Origin: Aeromicrobium sp. Root344
GTDB taxonomy: Bacteria; Actinomycetota; Actinomycetes; Propionibacteriales; Nocardioidaceae
Direction: 5' to 3'
Length of the DNA: 64,000 bases
Assembly: GCF_001425755.1 (NCBI RefSeq)
Contig: NZ_LMDH01000001.1
Coordinates: 2,127,518-2,191,517 of the forward strand
Shown piece after piece: positions 61,737 through 64,000 of this stretch. How positions within the stretch are numbered: the first letter of the stretch is position 1; the number at the start of each line of letters is the position of its first letter. Made by a program: the position numbers and the translations under genes. Below the pieces are notes generated by a model. It did not search any database, had not been told where the DNA came from, and was given only the letters and a program-made list of their open reading frames with translations.

Positions 61737-61910
61737 ATGAGTTCGACAGCCACCACGACGACGCCCCACATCGACCCGGTCGGATACGTCGGCCCGTCCG
61801 CGCCGTTCAGATGGGTCAAGCAGAGCGGCCTGGGCAGGGAAGGGGCACGTGAGGGAATGCGTGAGTTCTGCGAGACCCAGTACGCCTCTGTCGACTGGTG
61901 CACGGCATGA
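61737..61910 (+). pseudogene. Remnant of an aldehyde dehydrogenase gene (start joined to C-terminus)
   Basis: A 57-codon frame. After a short lead (MSSTATTTTPHIDP) it encodes SAPFRWVKQSGLGREGAREG and a MREFCETQYASVDW tail. This matches the extreme C-terminus of NAD-dependent semialdehyde/betaine-aldehyde dehydrogenases, where PFGG-KQSG-GRE is conserved. The roughly 450-residue body is missing, so an in-frame deletion is likely. It has a weak ribosome site (AGGA), lies just after a terminator, and its stop overlaps the next gene start (ATGA), suggesting it was once the first gene of an operon. It differs from the intact dehydrogenase at 60166. Confidence 0.7.
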
Positions 61911-63202
61911 CTCGGCGGGTCGTCGTCGTTGGTGGCGGCTACGCGGGAATCACCGCAGCAGGACGTCTGCGTAGGAAGCTGCGCGCCGACGTCGAGGTGG
62001 TCCTGGTCAACCCACACGGTTACATGACCTACCAGCCGCTGCTGCCCGAGGTGGCCGCAGGCACGGTTGCACCTGGGCACGTGGTCGTTCCCCTCCGAAG
62101 CGCGTTGCCCGGCGTCAGCGTCGTGAGGGGGCTGCTCCAGGGTCTCGACCTCCGGACCAGGACGGCGACCGTGAGCTCACGCCATGGCGATGTTGCGCTT
62201 CGCTATGACGAGCTCCTGCTGGCCGTTGGGGGAGTCACCCGCACGTTTCCCGTTCCGGGGCTCCTCGAGCATGCGATCGGCTTCCGCACCGTGGAAGAGG
62301 CGCTCCACCTCGGCAACCGAATCCTCGGGCAACTGGAGCTGGCCGCCGCCTCGAAGGATCAGGAAACGCGCCTGCGCCATCTGACCTTTGTGTTCGTGGG
62401 AGCGGGCTATGCGGGAGTTGAGGCCTTGGCCGAGCTCGAAGACATGGTCCGCAGAGAGATCAAGCATTATCCCGAGCTCGACGCCGAACCCCTTCGCTGG
62501 GTTCTGGTCGAAGCCGGTGAGCGGATCCTGGGTCAGCTACCAGAACGTCTCGGGAAGTACGTCGACGCCCAGCTGAGGAGACGTGGCGTTTCGGTGCGAA
62601 CCGGAACGACGATCGAGACCATGGCCGGCGGCCGCGTGCAGCTCAGCGATGGCAGCACGTTGACCACCGACACAGTCGTCTGGACGGCGGGCGTGGTTGC
62701 CCCACCCTTGCTCAAGCGACTTGGCCTGCCTGTCGATCCGGCGGGTCGGGTCCGGACCGATGCCACCCTCCGAGTCCACGGGATCGACAACCTCTGGGCG
62801 CTCGGCGACTGCGCGTCGGTCCCGGATGTCCACTCCGGGGAGATGTGTGCGCCCACCGCGCAGCACGCTGTGCGCCAGGCGGTACGTGCGGCCGACAATG
62901 TGGTGGCAGCGCTGCGGGCGCGTACCCCGCGTCCTTACCGGCACAAGGACGCGGGCGCTGTGGCGTCGCTCGGCTTGGGCAAAGGTGTCGCCGAGCTCTA
63001 CGGCGTACCCCTTCGGGGATACGCGGCTTGGCTGGTGCACCGCCTCTATCACGGTCTGCGGCTGCCGAACCGTCGGCGCCGTCTTCTCGTGGTGCTCAAC
63101 TGGATGCTGGGGTCCTTCTCCCGCGATCCCGTGGCGATGCCCGCCTTGGAGTCTCCGCGTCAGCCGCTGCGTGAAGCCCACGAACAGCAGGCAGTTCAGT
63201 AG
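61907..63202 (+). CDS. ndh: Type II NADH dehydrogenase (FAD pyridine-nucleotide oxidoreductase)
   Basis: A 431-residue NDH-2-type flavoprotein. FAD motif VVVGGGYAGITAAGRL at the N-terminus, TYQPLLPEVAAGTV, LLLAVGGVTRTFPVPG, NADH motif FVFVGAGYAGVEALAEL (about 164), TDTVVWTAGVVAPPL and LWALGDCASVP with a following PTAQHAVRQA quinone-site helix. The C-terminal basic/hydrophobic region (LVHRLYHGLRLPNRRRRLLVVLNW) suits membrane association. It would pass electrons from NADH to quinone without proton pumping. ATG 61907 overlaps the remnant stop. A link to NADH from aromatic oxidation is plausible. Confidence 0.9.
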   Translation: MTRRVVVVGGGYAGITAAGRLRRKLRADVEVVLVNPHGYMTYQPLLPEVAAGTVAPGHVVVPLRSALPGVSVVRGLLQGLDLRTRTATVSSRHGDVALRYDELLLAVGGVTRTFPVPGLLEHAIGFRTVEEALHLGNRILGQLELAAASKDQETRLRHLTFVFVGAGYAGVEALAELEDMVRREIKHYPELDAEPLRWVLVEAGERILGQLPERLGKYVDAQLRRRGVSVRTGTTIETMAGGRVQLSDGSTLTTDTVVWTAGVVAPPLLKRLGLPVDPAGRVRTDATLRVHGIDNLWALGDCASVPDVHSGEMCAPTAQHAVRQAVRAADNVVAALRARTPRPYRHKDAGAVASLGLGKGVAELYGVPLRGYAAWLVHRLYHGLRLPNRRRRLLVVLNWMLGSFSRDPVAMPALESPRQPLREAHEQQAVQ

Positions 63203-63252
63203 GAGCAAAGGGCGCTCACTGTGAGGCGCGTCAGCGCCCGTGAAGACTCAAA

Positions 63253-63273
63253 GGACTGACGATGAGTCAGTCC
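63253..63273. terminator. Bidirectional terminator hairpin
   Basis: GGACTGAC (63253-63260) and GTCAGTCC (63266-63273) form a perfect 8 bp stem with a 5 nt loop between convergent ndh and hydrolase genes. It covers the hydrolase stop codon. A second weaker pair, GGGCGCT and AGCGCCC, lies just upstream near 63210-63237. Confidence 0.5.
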
Positions 63274-64000
63274 TCCGTTCCAGGCACTGCGGCCGCGTCG
63301 ATCGCCGCCAGCGCCCACGCCAGGTGCTGGGCAAACACAGGCGGATTCTCGGCGTGGGGAAAGTGGCCGAGCTCCGGCATGGGGCGGTAGATCGCCGAAG
63401 GTATCTGTGCGGCGAGCTCGCGTGTGGCCGCGCTGGGTACCGAGTAGTCATAGGCCCCGGACATCAGCACGATCGGCGGAGCTTCGTTCTCCAGCATCTC
63501 GCGGACGTTGTCGATGTCCCAGCAGTCGGTGTAGTACCTGATGTCGCGTTCGTAGACGCCGAACCCGCCCTGCGAATATCCCCACCACACTCGGTCCCGA
63601 TCGATCTTCGGTGAGTGGGGCGACATCAGGCCGCAGGTCCACTCGGGTACGAACAGCGTCTGGTTGACGAGGGGACTGCGCTGCCAAGCGTTGTGGCGAT
63701 TCGCGACCCTCGGCCCGGCCTGACAGCTCACCACACCGGCGATGCTGCTCGGATGGCGCGCGGCCATCTCGATGACTGCCGCGCCGGCCATGGAGGCCCC
63801 GACGATCACCGGCGGCTCCGGCAGGTCGAGCGCGGAGATGACTGCGGCGACGCACGCGGTGTAGCTCTCGCTCGTCAATGAGTAGTCCAGGTTGTCCGAC
63901 TCGTACGAAGGGTTGGAGCGCCCGTGCCAAGGCAAGTCGAAGGCGATGAGCTGCCGGCCCGGGAACAACTCGGCGAGGGTGAACAGTCCGTGGTACTGCC
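63267..64000 (-). CDS. Alpha/beta hydrolase, 5' end beyond the window
   Basis: The C-terminal 240 or so residues of an alpha/beta hydrolase on the minus strand; the frame is open to the window edge (QYHGLFTLAELFPG precedes the first possible start). It shows LIAFDLPWHGRS, the nucleophile elbow VGASMAGAA, LMSGAYDYSVP with the acid, and catalytic His in PELGHFPHAENP. The GASMAG elbow is typical of C-C hydrolases and esterases of aromatic pathways. Its 5' neighbours are not visible. The substrate cannot be named. Confidence 0.85.
   Translation of the reverse strand, partial: QYHGLFTLAELFPGRQLIAFDLPWHGRSNPSYESDNLDYSLTSESYTACVAAVISALDLPEPPVIVGASMAGAAVIEMAARHPSSIAGVVSCQAGPRVANRHNAWQRSPLVNQTLFVPEWTCGLMSPHSPKIDRDRVWWGYSQGGFGVYERDIRYYTDCWDIDNVREMLENEAPPIVLMSGAYDYSVPSAATRELAAQIPSAIYRPMPELGHFPHAENPPVFAQHLAWALAAIDAAAVPGTED

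Noticed and set aside
1..64000. tRNA, rRNA, CRISPR arrays, insertion sequences, integrases, replication origins
   Set aside because: None was recognised on reading both strands; a tRNA or covariance-model search was not possible here.

Overview
The window reads as a catabolic accessory region of a GC-rich (roughly mid-60s % GC, judged by eye) Actinomycetota chromosome or large plasmid. The evidence is the high-GC codon use with frequent GTG and TTG starts, actinobacterial-type regulators (PaaX, LuxR-GAF, LacI, TetR) and many ATGA stop/start overlaps. I saw no rRNA, tRNA, CRISPR array, transposase or integrase. Nearly every gene concerns uptake, CoA activation, oxidation or demethylation of aromatic or plant-derived compounds.

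Region 1 (1-9781) looks like an aerobic CoA-dependent 2-aminobenzoate (anthranilate) pathway. It has the 3' part of an aryl-CoA ligase, a PaaX-type repressor, and a minus-strand operon (acyl-CoA dehydrogenase, enoyl-CoA hydratase, glutaryl-CoA-type dehydrogenase, SDR, RidA). Divergent to that operon lie a two-domain 2-aminobenzoyl-CoA monooxygenase/reductase-type flavoprotein and a DAO-type flavoprotein.

Region 2 (about 10000-31154) imports and hydrolyses an unknown ester or glycoside. It holds two LacI paralogues, a TetR regulator, an oligopeptide-type ABC transporter with a permease-ATPase fusion, five hydrolases (two HSL-type, one beta-lactamase-like, one CocE-type, one alpha/beta), a GH1 beta-glucosidase, and two acyl-CoA ligases with a hydratase and SDRs. 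Recurrent operator-like sequences tie the separate operons together.

Region 3 (31184-42547) begins on the minus strand with a LigM/DesA-like tetrahydrofolate-dependent O-demethylase, FolD and dihydropteroate synthase, then a frameshifted GAF-LuxR regulator, an acyl-CoA ligase and an acyl-CoA dehydrogenase. Divergent to the demethylase is a ribose-type ABC importer.

Region 4 (42676-58091) has TetR and LysR regulators, a LigK/RraA-type aldolase, a cupin, an MDR oxidoreductase, a class A flavin monooxygenase and a VAO-type oxidase. It continues with LigJ (4-oxalomesaconate hydratase), a cytosolic solute-binding-fold protein, a second LigM-like demethylase, MetF, PurU and a fused PabAB. Regions 3 and 4 together encode transfer of methyl groups to THF, oxidation of methyl-THF to formate (MetF, FolD, PurU) and two steps of folate synthesis (PabAB, FolP). 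This looks like a dedicated C1/folate support module for growth on methoxylated, lignin-type aromatics.

Region 5 (58092-64000) has a VOC protein, an XRE-cupin regulator, an NAD(P)-binding protein and an aldehyde dehydrogenase behind a strong double operator. A deleted aldehyde dehydrogenase remnant, a type II NADH dehydrogenase and an alpha/beta hydrolase cut by the window edge follow.
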